Assembly (NCBI GenBank): GCA_946480465.1 | Contig: CAMLJY010000054.1 | Location: forward strand, 1 to 42,849 | Reading direction: 5' to 3' | DNA from: an uncultured Burkholderiales bacterium | Lineage (GTDB): Bacteria > Pseudomonadota > Gammaproteobacteria > Burkholderiales > Burkholderiaceae | Length of the DNA stretch: 42,849 bases | Shown: piece by piece, positions 1 through 8,200 of the stretch | How the letters are laid out: each line of letters starts with the position of its first letter | Numbering within the stretch: position 1 is the stretch's first letter | The notes under the pieces: model-generated | Seen by the model: only the letters and a program-made list of their open reading frames with translations | Databases searched by the model: none | Told to the model about the DNA's origin: nothing | Translations under genes and position numbers: made by a program

Positions 1-16
1 CTCTCGAATCAGCAGC

Positions 17-265
17 TTAGCGCGTACTCTTCGCGAAGACCTTGAAAGGGGTGGGCGTTACGCCCCGGTCCGGGCCAGGCATCTGCGGAGCCAGCGTGGC
101 GAGTGTGACGCCGGATGCGATCTGCCCTGCGATGGTGATGCGCCAGGGGGAAAGGGCATCCTTCGACTCTGCGGCTGTGCAGAGTATTGCGACTGTGGCG
201 GTTGTGATTGGGGTGACCGGGGCGGCAAGCGAAAGAGGAAGCGGGGCCGGGAAGACGGCGTCCAC
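17..265 (-). CDS. possible small hypothetical protein (82 aa)
   Basis: An 82-codon frame opens at a GTG (complement of 265) with GGAGGG a few bases upstream. The product is rich in Ala, Thr and Pro, ends FAKSTR, and has no motif I recognise. Codon third positions are only moderately GC-rich, less than in the surrounding genes, so coding status is doubtful. The rest of bases 1-324 shows no better gene on either strand. It could equally be intergenic DNA. Confidence 0.22.
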   Translation of the reverse strand: MDAVFPAPLPLSLAAPVTPITTATVAILCTAAESKDALSPWRITIAGQIASGVTLATLAPQMPGPDRGVTPTPFKVFAKSTR

Positions 266-324
266 ATTCCCTCCAGGAAGGCGAAGCCGTTCGATCCTGT
301 TCGCGGCATCGAGATCCGCAAGTC

Positions 325-576
325 ATGACTACATTGAAGGCGTTCATCTACTTCCTGGGATTCTCGGTTGCCAATGGCGTCGCATTCTTTGCTCTCGTTC
401 GGATCGTCGTGCTGCTGCTCATCAAATCCCTTCCGGGCTCGCATCGCCTGCAGCCGAAGCTGAGGGACCTGGCCATCGGGTGGAAGAGCCAGGTTCGATG
501 GATCGGACAGCACTTTGAGCTGTTCAACGCATGGTGCCTCGCCATGGCGATCTTCCTGTGGCTCGTATTGCCGTAG
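325..576 (+). CDS. small two-helix membrane protein, hypothetical (83 aa)
   Basis: I do not recognise a family. The 83-residue product starts MTTLKAFIYFLGFSVANG and has two hydrophobic segments, about residues 5-33 and 66-82, separated by a basic, polar stretch (about 38-62). That pattern predicts a small inner-membrane protein with the middle part in the cytoplasm. No strong ribosome-binding site precedes the ATG. Codon usage is a little less GC-rich than the genes that follow. It is followed by 170 bases without a gene before the VOC gene, so it is probably a separate transcript. Confidence 0.45.
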   Translation: MTTLKAFIYFLGFSVANGVAFFALVRIVVLLLIKSLPGSHRLQPKLRDLAIGWKSQVRWIGQHFELFNAWCLAMAIFLWLVLP

Positions 577-746
577 GGGCAGGGCCGGAGGTGGAGTGCG
601 CATGGTGGACTGGGCGTTTGCCGGATTCGCGCTCATCGAGGTGGGTGCACGTGTCCTCGTCACGTTTGCTTCCCCTCGGCCTCGGGTTGTCGCACTACGA
701 TGCGCTGCACCTGCCGCGACCGGTTCCTCAGCCTTCAGGAGATCCC

Positions 747-1124
747 ATGTTCGACCACGTCAAGTTCGGAGTCAGCGACTACGCCGAGAGCAAGGCGTTC
801 TTCCTCAAGGCGCTCGAGCCGCTCGGTGTGGTGGTGGTCGGGGAGGGATCGCCGAGCTACGGGGTCGAACTCAGCCCGGCCCAGGGCAAGTCTTCGCTGT
901 GCCTGTTCCAGACGGGGGAGAAGCCCGCGCATCTTCACATCGCGTTCACCGCGGAGAATCGGCAGCAGGTCGATGCGTTCCATCGCGCTGCGCTGGAGGC
1001 GGGCGGCCGGGACAATGGCCCGCCCGGGCTGCGCCCGCATTACCACGCGAATTACTATGCGGCTTTCGTCATTGGCCCGGACGGGCACAACATCGAAGTG
1101 GTTTGCCATGAGGCCGGGGCCTGA
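747..1124 (+). CDS. VOC family protein (glyoxalase/bleomycin-resistance fold)
   Basis: The 125-aa product has the vicinal oxygen chelate layout: an N-terminal strand and helix (MFDHVKFGVSDYAESKAFF), a central AHLHIAF strand, and the C-terminal AFVIGPDGHNIEVVCHE strand with a terminal metal-ligand-like Glu. This matches the single-domain glyoxalase-like proteins common in proteobacteria, whose substrates are mostly unknown. The ATG at 747 is chosen because CAGGAGA lies 6 bases upstream; the open frame extends further 5' but that part is not VOC-like. It probably acts as a dimer in the cytoplasm. Specific chemistry (dioxygenase, lyase or binding only) cannot be told from the sequence. Confidence 0.85.
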   Translation: MFDHVKFGVSDYAESKAFFLKALEPLGVVVVGEGSPSYGVELSPAQGKSSLCLFQTGEKPAHLHIAFTAENRQQVDAFHRAALEAGGRDNGPPGLRPHYHANYYAAFVIGPDGHNIEVVCHEAGA

Positions 1125-1232
1125 CGAGGCCCGACTCTGCCATCCATCCCGATCAGGCATTCCGCCGCGGCGCACAGGCATTCATTCGCCTGATTCTTCC
1201 GCCGCGTTGGCCTGACGCTTCGGATATCACCC

Positions 1233-1715
1233 ATGCACGTGGCCTTCGAATCTCCCAGGCAGCCCCAGGTCATCGCGCTGATCGCCGACCTGGATGCCTA
1301 CCAGGACACCCTCTATCCTGCCGAGGCGCGATATGCCCTCGATCTCGATGCGCTGGCGGGACCGGACGTGTTGTTCGCCGTCGCGCGCGACGGGGTGGGC
1401 CTTGCCATCGGCTGCGCCGCGATCGTGCTCAGCCCGGCCTATGGCGAAGTCAAGCGCATGTACGTGCGTCCGGAGGTGCGCGGCCAAGGCGTCGCGGGCC
1501 GGATCCTGGCTGCCTTGGAGTCGGCCGCCCGGGCACGGGGCTGCCGCACGCTGATGCTCGAAACCGGTCCCTACCAGCCGGAGGCGCTGGCGTTCTACGC
1601 TCGGCAGGGCTACGCGCGCTGTGGTCCCTTCGGCGACTATCCGGACCACCCGCTGAGCGTGTTCATGCGCAAGCAGTTGCCGGCCGAGGCGGGCAGCACC
1701 CCCACCGAGGCCTGA
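1233..1715 (+). CDS. GNAT family N-acetyltransferase
   Basis: The 160-aa product shows the GNAT core. The acetyl-CoA-binding motif A is YVRPEVRGQGVAGRIL (about residues 77-92, R-x-x-G-x-G/A type). It is followed by the helix LESAARARGC, the strand TLMLETG, and motif B, EALAFYARQGYARCGPFGDY, where Tyr is the usual general acid. Such enzymes move an acetyl group from acetyl-CoA to an amine on a small molecule or protein; the acceptor here is unknown. The preceding VOC gene on the same strand is 108 bases away, so joint transcription is possible but not shown. Confidence 0.88.
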   Translation: MHVAFESPRQPQVIALIADLDAYQDTLYPAEARYALDLDALAGPDVLFAVARDGVGLAIGCAAIVLSPAYGEVKRMYVRPEVRGQGVAGRILAALESAARARGCRTLMLETGPYQPEALAFYARQGYARCGPFGDYPDHPLSVFMRKQLPAEAGSTPTEA

Positions 1716-1773
1716 ATCCGCCTGTCCACCGCCATCGCTTGGACGCTCCGGCGCGTGGTCAACCGAGAGCGTT

Positions 1774-1790
1774 CGCGTCCTTCGGACGCG
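1774..1790. terminator. hairpin between convergent genes, possible terminator
   Basis: CGCGTCC-TTC-GGACGCG is a perfect 7-bp stem with a 3-base loop, placed between the end of the GNAT gene (plus strand) and the end of pssA (minus strand). There is no T-run on either side, so it is either a weak bidirectional terminator or chance. Confidence 0.4.
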
Positions 1791-1829
1791 CGGGGGGCAT
1801 TGCCAGGTCTTGCCTGGTCATTGCCCCGT

Positions 1830-2447
1830 TCAAAGCTTCGGGATGCGGATGCGGCTGATCATCAGCGAGCCCGACACCGCGAACAGCAGCACCAGCGGAT
1901 GCAGCGTGTAGCCGGCGATCTGCACCGCGCCGAACCACAGCGCCGGCCCGATCGTGCCTTGCCAGGCGGCCAGCGCCAGCAGCAGCACCAGGAACATCGA
2001 GGTCGGGATCGGCGTGCCCTCGAAGTACTTCACCTTGTCGCCGCCCTCGGACAGCTTTTCCGCGGTGACGTTGTAGCGCGCCAGGCGCGACACGCCGCAG
2101 GCGACGAAGAAGACCAGGATGATGCGGTCGTACAGGCCTTGCATGCCGGCCGCGTAGGCGATGGCCGCGGGCGCGACGCCGAAGGAAATCACGTCGGCCA
2201 GCGAATCGAGTTCGCGGCCCATGGCCGAGGCGCGCTGGCGCCAGCGCGCGATGCGGCCGTCCAGCACGTCGAAGACCAGCGCCGCCGGGATCAGCGCGCA
2301 CGCGAGGATCAGGTGCCAGACCGCGCTGGTCTGCAGGTAGGACATCACCGAGAAGAGGGCGCCGACGCCGCAGCAGGCATTGCCCAGGGTGAACCAGTCC
2401 GCGAGGTGGAACTCGCGGATCATCGAGAAAGGCTTGGCAGGGCTCAT
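1830..2447 (-). CDS. pssA: CDP-diacylglycerol--serine O-phosphatidyltransferase
   Basis: This integral membrane enzyme makes phosphatidylserine from CDP-diacylglycerol and serine, the first committed step to phosphatidylethanolamine. The 205-aa product carries the complete CDP-alcohol phosphotransferase signature D-x2-DG-x2-AR-x8-G-x3-D-x3-D, visible as DVLDGRIARW followed by GRELDSLAD (about residues 60-85). Several hydrophobic helices follow (VAPAAIAYAAG, IILVFFVACG, MFLVLLLALAAW, and a C-terminal LVLLFAVSGSLMISRI). The sequence resembles the type II bacterial enzyme. The start MSPAKPFSM at 2447 is preferred: the open frame extends to 2576, but the added residues are Pro-rich and unlike the family. 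Methionine 9 would be an alternative. Confidence 0.88.
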   Translation of the reverse strand: MSPAKPFSMIREFHLADWFTLGNACCGVGALFSVMSYLQTSAVWHLILACALIPAALVFDVLDGRIARWRQRASAMGRELDSLADVISFGVAPAAIAYAAGMQGLYDRIILVFFVACGVSRLARYNVTAEKLSEGGDKVKYFEGTPIPTSMFLVLLLALAAWQGTIGPALWFGAVQIAGYTLHPLVLLFAVSGSLMISRIRIPKL

Positions 2448-2574
2448 GGGCGCAGGATGGTACGCCCGTGCGGGCGGCGGTTCGACGCCGGAGGGCCCCC
2501 GGACGGGGGATGGACCGGCGAAGGGCGGGGTGGCCGGTGCGTCAGGCCGGCCGGGGGAAAGGTGGTGGGTTTCC

Positions 2575-2586
2575 ATAACGTGTTAT
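2575..2586. promoter_or_regulatory. inverted repeat ATAAC-GT-GTTAT upstream of pssA
   Basis: A 5-bp-arm inverted repeat in an unusually AT-rich pocket, about 130 bases upstream of the pssA start and between two minus-strand genes. It could be a small operator or overlap a promoter. I cannot assign a regulator. Confidence 0.25.
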
Positions 2587-2679
2587 TGACGCGTTAGCCA
2601 TCCAGTTCGGCTCGATCGAATCCGCTCGCCGGTGCACCGGCCGGGGCGCCGTGTCCCGGCCGGTGCCCTCGGGCGTCGG

Positions 2680-3609
2680 TCAGCCGGTGCGGCGTTCCAG
2701 CGTGTTGCCGACGACGCGCACCTCGTCACCCACGCGGAAGGGCGGCAGTCCTTCGTAGCTGATGATCTGGCGCTGGCCTTCCTCGGTCCGGACGACCACT
2801 TCGTAGTCGCTGTCGCCGTAGCCGCGGTCGATGCGGTGCACCGACTCGACCACGCCGTGGTCGCGGTCGCCGCCGCCCAGGCGGGCGATGGCGCGATCGC
2901 TCAGCGCATCCCAGGCGTTCGGCGCGGTGCTGGTGGCCACGCGTTCGCCGATGCGCAGGCGCGCCTGCAGCGGGCGCTCGGTGTCCATCGCCATGCCGCG
3001 CTCCAGGCGGTACAGCGCGGTGTATTCGCCCGGCCGCACTTCGTTCAGCGCCAGCGTGTAGCGCTGGTCGGTCGTGAACTCCACGGTGGCCTGCGCGCCC
3101 GGCGTGCCGGTCACGGTGAAGCGCATCCAGCCGCGGCCACGGCGGTCTTCGTCGCTGACGCGGACCTGCGCGATCTCCGGCGTGGGCGGCGCGGTGGCGA
3201 CCGACCAGTCGCGCTGCAGCGCCTCGGCCAGCTGCGCGGTGCCGACGTGGTCCCCGCGTTGCAGGCGTGCGGTGACGCGGGCGTTGACCGGGATGCGGTC
3301 GTTGCGGCTGACGACGTAGGTGCCGGTGTAGATGCCGGCGCTGGTTTCGGTCAACGCCAGCGAGCGGCGCGTTCCGTCGATCGAGACCAAGGCCCGCGCG
3401 CCCGGTGTGCCTTCGAGCGTGAAGCGCAGCGGCGTGCCCGGGCGCACGCGGTTCACGGCCTTCACGTCGAAGTCGTCGATGCGTGGCGCGTAGCTGCTGT
3501 TGGCCGAGTAGTGCGCCGGCGGCACGGCCTGCGCGGGCAGGGTGATGAAGCCGGCGGTGCCGCCCGCCAGGGCCAGCGCGGCGATGGTGGTTCTATTGAA
3601 TCGGAGCAT
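2680..3609 (-). CDS. secreted protein with two tandem Ig-like repeats and a SlyB-like C-terminus
   Basis: The 309-aa product begins with a signal peptide (basic start MLRFNRTT, hydrophobic IAALALAGGTAGFITL, cleavage near AQA-V). Two homologous units follow, about residues 45-130 and 145-230. Each has a [R/T]FT[L/V]xGTPGA[R/Q]A core, then xxLALxExxxGxYTxxY and a third block of the form ARxRxGxxVxTxxxA. They are probably beta-sandwich (Ig-like) domains. The last 60 residues (VVESVHRID, then VVVRTEEGQRQIISYEG and FRVGDEVRV) resemble the C-terminal beta domain of SlyB/glycine-zipper outer-membrane proteins. The role is unknown, likely periplasmic or envelope-associated. It is flanked by pssA downstream and a 180-base spacer upstream, so it is probably monocistronic. 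Confidence 0.75.
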   Translation of the reverse strand: MLRFNRTTIAALALAGGTAGFITLPAQAVPPAHYSANSSYAPRIDDFDVKAVNRVRPGTPLRFTLEGTPGARALVSIDGTRRSLALTETSAGIYTGTYVVSRNDRIPVNARVTARLQRGDHVGTAQLAEALQRDWSVATAPPTPEIAQVRVSDEDRRGRGWMRFTVTGTPGAQATVEFTTDQRYTLALNEVRPGEYTALYRLERGMAMDTERPLQARLRIGERVATSTAPNAWDALSDRAIARLGGGDRDHGVVESVHRIDRGYGDSDYEVVVRTEEGQRQIISYEGLPPFRVGDEVRVVGNTLERRTG

Positions 3610-3789
3610 GGTGGATCTCCTGCAAACAGACAGGCCTCCACCTTAGGACCCGGCGCCCGGCCGCCGGGGTCGGACTGCGGCGCTGCGCGGCGTAGGACGA
3701 GCCTGATGCGCCTGCCGGCCAAACGGCCCCCGCGGTGGCCGCCTGGGCCGCCGGGGCGCCTTTGCGGCACGCCGCATGCCGCCCCCCCG

Positions 3790-4323
3790 TCAGGCATGCA
3801 CCGGGCGGTCCGGCAGCTCGTTGCGTGGTTCGGCCTCCGGTGCGGCGGGAAAGTGCTGCATCAGCGCGGCTTCCGCCGCGGCGATGGCCTGCAGCAGGCC
3901 TTCCTCGTGCCGCCCTTCGCGGCAGGACGCCGCCAGGTGCGCCACCGCGTCCTGCCAGTGCGCCGGCGGCACCAGGCGCTGCAGGCCGCGGTCGGCCACG
4001 ATCTCGATCGCGTGTTCGGCCAGCAGCAGGTAGATCAGCACGCCGTTGTCGTGCTCGGTGTCCCACACGCCCAGCTTGCCGAACAGCGCCACCGCGCGCT
4101 CGCGCGCCGTGGCGCGGCGCCACAGGTAGGACAGCGGCAGCCCGGCCTCGATGCAGACGCGGATCTCGCCGCGGTGCAGCCGCTCGCTCAGCGCGATGCG
4201 CTGCTGCAGGCGGTCCAGCGCGGCGTCGTCGAGCAGGCGGCGCGCATCGCGCTCGTCGAGCAGGCGGTGCTTCAGCAGGCGCAGCACGCGGTTGTCGGCG
4301 GGGCTGGCGGTGGGCAGGCGCAT
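3790..4323 (-). CDS. TPM domain protein, second copy (YgcG/DUF477-like)
   Basis: The 177-aa product (MRLPTASPADNRVL...) carries a single TPM-like alpha/beta domain: RIALSERLHRGEIRVCIE, ARERAVALFGKLGVWDTEHD and a run NGVLIYLLLAEHAIEIVADRG that matches the core of the family. It has neither the signal peptide nor the Gly-rich tail of its neighbour, so it is probably cytoplasmic. Its ATG overlaps the stop of the preceding TPM gene in a TGATG arrangement, indicating translational coupling. Paired long and short TPM proteins with LemA recur in proteobacteria; their biochemical role is not settled (phosphatase activity and assembly roles have been proposed for relatives). Confidence 0.82.
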   Translation of the reverse strand: MRLPTASPADNRVLRLLKHRLLDERDARRLLDDAALDRLQQRIALSERLHRGEIRVCIEAGLPLSYLWRRATARERAVALFGKLGVWDTEHDNGVLIYLLLAEHAIEIVADRGLQRLVPPAHWQDAVAHLAASCREGRHEEGLLQAIAAAEAALMQHFPAAPEAEPRNELPDRPVHA

Positions 4324-5318
4324 CACCACTGCCCCGAGGCGCCGCCGCCACCGAAGTTGCCGCCCCCGCCGGACGAGAAGCCGCCGCCCGCCGAGCCGCC
4401 CATCGAGCCACCGCCGATGCCGCCACCAAAGCCGCCACCGCCCCAGATCACCGGCGGCAGGAAGCCGCCGCGCCGCAGGCCCTGGCCACGGGGCGGGCCG
4501 GCACCGCCCCAGCCCACGCCCATCACGCCCACCAGCAGCAGCGCCAGCAGCCCGGCGGCAGCCGCGGCCGCCACGCTGCCGGCGATGGCCCAGGCCGCCG
4601 CGCCTGCCCCGCCGGCGGTGATGAGCGCGCCGAGCTTGCGCCCGAGCAGCGTGCTGAGCAGGCCACCCACCAGCGGCACGCCGACGAACAGGAACAGCCC
4701 CAGCGTGCCCCAGTCGATGGCGCTCTCGCCATCGGGCGTGCCCGCCGGCGGCGGCAGATGCTCGCCCCGGATGCGCGCGATCAGCGCGTCCAGCCCGCGG
4801 TTCAGGCCGCCGGCGTAGTCGCCGTCGCGGAAGGCCGGCGCCATCTCGCGATCGATGACCTGCCGCGCCGCCAGGTCGGGCACCGCGCCTTCCAGCGCCT
4901 TGGCCGGCGCGATGCGCACGCGCCGGTCGTCCTTGGCGACGACGACGAGCAGGCCGTCGCCGATCTCGCGGCGGCCGATCTTCCACGCGTCGCCGATGCG
5001 CTGCGTGAAGTCGGCGATGTCCTCGGGCTGCGTCGTCGGCACCAGCAGCACGACGATCTGCGGGCCCGACTCGCGCTCGAAGGCGGCCAGCTTGTCGTTC
5101 AGCGCGGCGCGTTGCGCGGCGTGCAGGGTGCCGGTCTGGTCGATGATGCGCGACGACAGCGGCGGCACCGGCCGCGGCGAAAGCGGCGCTTGCGTCGCCG
5201 GCCCGGCCGGCTGAGCCTGTGCCGCCGGCAGCGGCACCGCGAGCCAGCAGGCCAGCAGCGCGAGCCAGGCCAGCCATGCCGGCAGGGCGTGCGGCAAGGG
5301 GTGGAGGTGCACGTTCAC
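4323..5318 (-). CDS. TPM domain (YgcG family) exported membrane protein with Gly-rich tail
   Basis: The 331-aa product has an N-terminal signal/anchor (WLAWLALLACWLAVPLPAAQA), then a TPM domain at about residues 55-190 (RIIDQTGTLHAAQRAALND, GPQIVVLLVPTT, DFTQRIGDAWKIGR, DGLLVVVAKDDRRVRI). One or two hydrophobic segments follow (about 205-270), then a tail of almost pure Gly and Ser ending GGASGQW. This is the typical YgcG layout, with the TPM domain outside the membrane. It lies 19 bases after the lemA-like gene and overlaps the next TPM gene by one base, so the three genes are almost certainly co-transcribed. The function of the LemA/TPM set is unresolved. Confidence 0.88.
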   Translation of the reverse strand: MNVHLHPLPHALPAWLAWLALLACWLAVPLPAAQAQPAGPATQAPLSPRPVPPLSSRIIDQTGTLHAAQRAALNDKLAAFERESGPQIVVLLVPTTQPEDIADFTQRIGDAWKIGRREIGDGLLVVVAKDDRRVRIAPAKALEGAVPDLAARQVIDREMAPAFRDGDYAGGLNRGLDALIARIRGEHLPPPAGTPDGESAIDWGTLGLFLFVGVPLVGGLLSTLLGRKLGALITAGGAGAAAWAIAGSVAAAAAAGLLALLLVGVMGVGWGGAGPPRGQGLRRGGFLPPVIWGGGGFGGGIGGGSMGGSAGGGFSSGGGGNFGGGGASGQW

Positions 5319-5337
5319 GGGGCTGGGTCTTTCGGGT

Positions 5338-6003
5338 TCAGCGCGAGGCCGGCGAGGAAGGCAGGCCCGGCGCGGGCGCCGGGGCCGCCGGCTTGTCGAA
5401 GCTGACGCTCGGCGGGCGCGAGATCTCGGCTTCGTTCTGCACGGTGAAGTTCGCCTTCGGGCCGTAGCCGAACACTTTGGCCGTCAGGTTGCTCGGAAAG
5501 CTGCGCGCCAGCACGTTGTAGTCGGACACCGCCTGGATGTAGCGGTTGCGCGCGACGGTGATGCGGTTCTCGGTGCCTTCCAGCTGCACCCGCAGGTCCT
5601 GGAATCCCTGGTTGGCCTTCAGGTTCGGGTAGTTCTCGCTCACCACGAGCAGGCGGCTCAGCGCGCTGGACAGCTGGCCCTGCGCGGCCTGGAATTTCTG
5701 GAAGGCCTCGGGATCGTTGACCAGCTCGGGCGTGGCCTGCACGGCGGTGGCGCGGGCGCGGGCCTCGACCACGCGGGTCAGCGTGTCCTGCTCGAAGGCG
5801 GCCTCTCCCTTCACCGTGGCCACCAGGTTGGGCACCAGGTCGGCGCGGCGCTGGTACTGGTTCAGCACCTCGGCCCAGGCGGCCTTGGTCTGCTCGTCCA
5901 GGCGCTGGAAATCGTTGTAGCCGCAGCCGGCCAGCAGCGGGGCCAGTGCGGCGCAGCACACGGCCAGCAGTCGCCGTACCGCCGGCGGTAGGACGCGGAT
6001 CAT
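5338..6003 (-). CDS. LemA family lipoprotein
   Basis: The 221-aa product has a lipoprotein signal: basic start, a hydrophobic run, and LLAGC as lipobox with Cys near residue 26. The LemA domain follows: YNDFQRLDEQTKAAWAEV, NQYQRRADLVPNLVATVKG, FQAAQGQLSSALSRLLVV, NYPNLKANQGFQDL, EGTENRITVARNRYIQ, YNVLARSFPSNLTAKVFGY. These are the family's diagnostic blocks and predict a long helical bundle. The Pro/Ala-rich end (SFDKPAAPAPAPG) is variable. Its ATG overlaps the stop of the metallophosphoesterase gene as ATGA, so it is translationally coupled to it. LemA proteins act in the envelope in an unknown way and typically sit beside TPM proteins, as here. Confidence 0.9.
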   Translation of the reverse strand: MIRVLPPAVRRLLAVCCAALAPLLAGCGYNDFQRLDEQTKAAWAEVLNQYQRRADLVPNLVATVKGEAAFEQDTLTRVVEARARATAVQATPELVNDPEAFQKFQAAQGQLSSALSRLLVVSENYPNLKANQGFQDLRVQLEGTENRITVARNRYIQAVSDYNVLARSFPSNLTAKVFGYGPKANFTVQNEAEISRPPSVSFDKPAAPAPAPGLPSSPASR

Positions 6004-6890
6004 CGGGCGCTCTCCTGGAAGTCGCGGTGCGCGGCCTCGGCAAATGCCGTGCCTTGTCCGTCGGTGCCGCCGGCGGCGGCGCCGGGTTGGTGGTCGAAGC
6101 GCAGGTGCGTCTCGCTGATGCAGGCGAAGCGGCCTGCCGCGGCGACGAAGTCCCAGCGCTCGACGGTGCAGCGCCGCGGCAGCAGGCCGCCGCCGCAGCG
6201 CAGCAGGTTCACCGAGTTCGGCACGCCGTCGCGCACGCGCGCCGACACCGCGGTGCCCGCTTGCACCGCCCAGGCCGGGCAGCGCCCGGGGGCCGCCGGC
6301 AGGGCATGCAGGTAGGGCAGGTGGATGTGCCCGCCCAGCACCAGGTCGACGCCGGCGGCGCTCCAGGCCGCGGTGGCCTCGCGGTGGCCGTGCACCAGGT
6401 TTCGCTCGTCCGACGCGCGCAGCGCCCAGATCGGGTGGTGCAGCACCACCACCCGCAGCTGCGCCGGCGTGGCGCGGCGCAGCCGGGCGCTGACGTGCTC
6501 GATCTGCGCCCGCGACAGCTCGCCGTGCTTGTGCCGCCACGGCCGCGTGGTGTTCAGCGCCATCACCAGCAGCTCGTCCGTCTCGTGCTCGCCGCCCCGC
6601 GGGGTGCCGAAGGCGCGCGAATAGCGGCCATAAGGCGCGGCCAGGCGGGCGGCGATGTCCAGCAGCGGGATGTCGTGGTTGCCAGGAATCGCCAGCAGCG
6701 CGCGCGGCGCCAGCCGGTCGACGAAGCGGCGCGCCGCCTCGAACTGCGCGCGCCGCGCCCGCTGCGTGATGTCGCCGGACAGCACCACCAGGTCGGGCGG
6801 CAGCGCGGCCGCCAGCCGCTCCAGCGCCCGCACCACCGGCGCCTGCTCGGTGCCGAAGTGGGGATCACTGATCTGCAGCAGCGTCGTCAT
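6000..6890 (-). CDS. calcineurin-like metallophosphoesterase
   Basis: The 296-aa cytoplasmic-type product has all five metal-binding blocks of the family: DPH (D9, H11), GD (D40), GNHD (about 70-73), HH (about 149-150) and GHIH (about 187-190). These bind a di-metal centre that hydrolyses phosphodiesters or phosphomonoesters. The closest described groups are the cyclic-nucleotide phosphodiesterase-like (CpdA-like) and uncharacterised 3',5'-type enzymes; the substrate cannot be read from sequence. It overlaps the upstream kinase gene by 26 bases and the downstream lemA-like gene by 4, so it is the second gene of a five-gene operon. Pairing with a lipid kinase suggests a lipid-phosphate or envelope role, but that is inference. 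Confidence 0.88.
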   Translation of the reverse strand: MTTLLQISDPHFGTEQAPVVRALERLAAALPPDLVVLSGDITQRARRAQFEAARRFVDRLAPRALLAIPGNHDIPLLDIAARLAAPYGRYSRAFGTPRGGEHETDELLVMALNTTRPWRHKHGELSRAQIEHVSARLRRATPAQLRVVVLHHPIWALRASDERNLVHGHREATAAWSAAGVDLVLGGHIHLPYLHALPAAPGRCPAWAVQAGTAVSARVRDGVPNSVNLLRCGGGLLPRRCTVERWDFVAAAGRFACISETHLRFDHQPGAAAGGTDGQGTAFAEAAHRDFQESAR

Positions 6891-7980
6891 CGGCGGCAGG
6901 CGGCCGCATCAGCCACAGCGGCTGCGCGGCGGGGCGGAAGCGGATGGGGGTCTGCATCCACTGCAGCTCGCCGTCGGTGGACACGCGCCAGCGGCGGGTG
7001 CGCCCGGGCGGCCACACCAGCAGTTCGTCGAAGTCCAGGTGCCGCACGCCGCTGGCATCGGCCAGCGAGCGGAAGGCGCCGCGGATCAGCAGCCACAGCA
7101 TCGACCGGCGCGGCAGCGGCCGCAGCAGCACCGCGGCCAGGCGCCCGCGGTGCAGCGCAGCGGTCTCCGCCAGGCCCAGCCGATCCAGCTGCAGCCGGTT
7201 GTTGCCGACGAAGAGGGTGGCGAGCCGCAGCGCCTCGACCGGGCCGCCCGCCTGCTGCTGCAGCCGCACGCGCAGCGGGTGCATGCCGCGCAGCAGCGTG
7301 CGCAGCGCGGCGCCCAGCGCCACCAGCCGGTGCCGGCCCCAGCGGCGCTTCAGCGCCTCGCGGTCGCGCAGCGATTCCGGGTACAGCCCCAGGCTGGCGT
7401 TGACGAGAAACAGGTGGCCGTTCACCTCGCCCACCTGCACGGGCCTCGGCTGCGCGGCCAGAAGCGCCGCGGTGGCTTCACGCGGGTCCGTGGGCAGGCC
7501 GTGCTCGCGGGCGAAGTAGTTGAAGGTGCCCTGCGGGATCACGCCGAAGGGGCAGCCTGCGGCATGGGCGGCGCGCGCCACCGCGTTCAGCGTGCCGTCG
7601 CCGCCGGCGGCGACGACGATCCCGCGCTGCCGCTGCGCCTCCATCACCGCCTGCGCCGCCAGCTGATCCACGCGCTGCCGCGGGCCGGCCCGCCAAAGGC
7701 GGTGCACCCGGCCGGCAGCGGCCAGCACCTGGGTGATCTGCTCGCAGGCGGCGTCGCTGTCGCCGGCGCCGGCGCCGGGGTTCAGCACGATGAACAGCGG
7801 CGCATCGGCCGCGATCTCGGCCGGGGCGCGCGGTGCGGCCGATCCGGGCGCCGCGGCGGCGCCGGCGGCGTCCTGCCCCTGCGGCGCCGCGGGCCCAGGA
7901 GCGGCGTTGGTGATGGCGGCGGCGCGGGGCCAAGCCGACGCCGCGGCGGCCCCTGCGTGATCCAGTGCGGGCAGGTTCAT
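6865..7980 (-). CDS. diacylglycerol/sphingosine kinase family lipid kinase
   Basis: The product (371 aa from the ATG at 7980) has a low-complexity Ala/Pro N-terminus of about 55 residues. The DAGK catalytic domain follows: LFIVLNPGAGAGDSDA (first strand and loop), the nucleotide-binding GGDGTLNAVARAAH, and PQGTFNYFAREHGLPTDP (the P-x-GT-x-N-x-[FL]-A block). A C-terminal beta-sandwich (SLGLYPESLRDRE, LFVGNNRLQLDRL) completes the family. Such enzymes phosphorylate diacylglycerol or related lipids using ATP. No good ribosome-binding site marks the start; the frame is open to 8121, so the start is uncertain. First gene of the run down to 3790. Confidence 0.85.
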   Translation of the reverse strand: MNLPALDHAGAAAASAWPRAAAITNAAPGPAAPQGQDAAGAAAAPGSAAPRAPAEIAADAPLFIVLNPGAGAGDSDAACEQITQVLAAAGRVHRLWRAGPRQRVDQLAAQAVMEAQRQRGIVVAAGGDGTLNAVARAAHAAGCPFGVIPQGTFNYFAREHGLPTDPREATAALLAAQPRPVQVGEVNGHLFLVNASLGLYPESLRDREALKRRWGRHRLVALGAALRTLLRGMHPLRVRLQQQAGGPVEALRLATLFVGNNRLQLDRLGLAETAALHRGRLAAVLLRPLPRRSMLWLLIRGAFRSLADASGVRHLDFDELLVWPPGRTRRWRVSTDGELQWMQTPIRFRPAAQPLWLMRPPAADDDAAADQ

Positions 7981-8200
7981 GTGCCGGGTGTGCTCATGCG
8001 CCGGGCGTGCGCCGCCTGGGGCCACGGCCTGGCAGGCGGGGCGCTGGATCGGCGGGTGGTCGGGCTCATCGCCGCGCCCTGGGCAAACCGCATGCCGGCG
8101 GCCCGCAAAGCGGCCCCACAATTGGGGTATGGTCTCTCTTCGGCGCCGCCGCCAGGGTTCTATAAAGGTCCTCCTCGGCCGGAGGCGGTGCCACGCCTCT

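Noticed and set aside
2632..4818. Very long open frames on the strand opposite real genes (also in 3735-5405, 6655-8319 and 30010-32292)
   Set aside because: They are shadows caused by high GC: low-complexity Ala/Arg/Gly products, no ribosome-binding sites, and clear protein families on the other strand.
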